Assembly: GCA_009926645.1 (NCBI GenBank)
Contig: RFOO01000086.1
Location: 1 to 5,598 of the forward strand
From: a bacterium
Lineage (GTDB): Bacteria; Verrucomicrobiota; Verrucomicrobiia; Opitutales; UBA953
Direction of reading: 5' to 3'
Length of the DNA: 5,598 nt
Below the pieces are notes generated by a model. It searched no databases. It was not told the DNA's origin and saw nothing but the letters and a program-made list of their open reading frames with translations. Position 1 is the first letter of the stretch. The number at the start of each line of letters is the position of its first letter. Both the position numbers and the translations under genes were made by a program. Below are positions 5,410 to 5,598 of the stretch, in pieces.

Positions 5410-5598
5410 TTATTCAGCCAAATGATAAAGGCTCAAGAGCTTACACTCAGAGTCTTTCTGCCAGCGATGGCGATGTCGAGCAACCCATCGGTAACCAAAA
5501 TTCGCCCAAGCCTTAGGGAAAATAGTGCCGATAAGACCTACCCAAGACCAAAAACCTCCTATCCTTTGTAAGATAAGCCAGACGGCCTCAGCGCCCTC
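5410..5598 (-). CDS. DCC-family (DUF393) thiol-disulfide oxidoreductase-like protein, C-terminal part
   Basis: Only the last 62 residues are inside the window; the gene enters from the right edge in an open frame and stops at 5410-5412. The segment reads EGAEAVWLILQRIGGFWSW, then an aromatic-rich stretch, FGYRWVARHRHRW and a late ECKL. This matches the C-terminal half of DUF393/DCC proteins, where G-A-[DE]-A, a helix and a GYRWVARNR-type motif precede a final cysteine. The N-terminal DxxC...C motif that names the family lies outside, so redox activity cannot be judged. The frame is free of stops over its whole length and overlaps no other gene. It is the most upstream visible member of the permease string, 13 bases before the lipoprotein start. 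Confidence 0.75.
   Translation of the reverse strand, partial: EGAEAVWLILQRIGGFWSWVGLIGTIFPKAWANFGYRWVARHRHRWQKDSECKLLSLYHLAE

Noticed and set aside
5347..5571. A 74-codon + strand frame at the right end
   Set aside because: It lies antisense to the lipoprotein start and the DCC-family C-terminus, both of which have recognisable features.

Overview
The window is bacterial chromosome carrying a small translation-gene cluster on the + strand between two groups of minus-strand genes. My best guess for the organism is Verrucomicrobiota (Opitutia-like). This rests on the remembered style of the S16, L19 and TrmD proteins, weak or absent Shine-Dalgarno sequences before most starts, and a FmdB-like protein of a type I associate with that group. 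It is inference; no rRNA or other decisive marker is present.

Layout. Positions 1-1353 (minus strand) hold an orphan ABC-transporter ATPase followed by the N-terminal 155 residues of a phytoene-desaturase-like FAD oxidoreductase that runs off the left edge. A ~100 bp divergent intergenic region separates them from the + strand cluster: trmD (1456-2027, broken), rplS (2036-2422, ribosomal protein L19) with a strong intrinsic terminator, a 228 bp structured spacer, then rpsP (2699-2962, ribosomal protein S16) with its own GC-rich terminator. Positions 3046-5598 (minus strand) are one tightly packed gene string. In transcription order it is the C-terminus of a DCC-family (DUF393) protein, a small lipoprotein, the OppB-type and OppC-type permeases of a peptide ABC transporter, and a FmdB-like small protein without the usual cysteines.

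How the genes fit together. trmD, rplS and rpsP belong to the widespread rpsP-rimM-trmD-rplS translation operon, but here rpsP lies downstream of rplS behind a terminator and a private leader, and rimM is absent. The two permeases would form the membrane channel of an oligopeptide/dipeptide importer, but no binding protein or ATPase for it is visible.

The main anomalies are: (1) trmD lacks about 35-40 internal residues and changes frame at the same point, so as written it cannot make a normal m1G37 methyltransferase; (2) the rpsP leader contains a 45 bp near-perfect palindrome, two mutually exclusive hairpins, one with a T-tract, and three copies of CCTCCT, the anti-Shine-Dalgarno core. I found no CRISPR array, tRNA, rRNA, transposase or clearly new multi-gene system.
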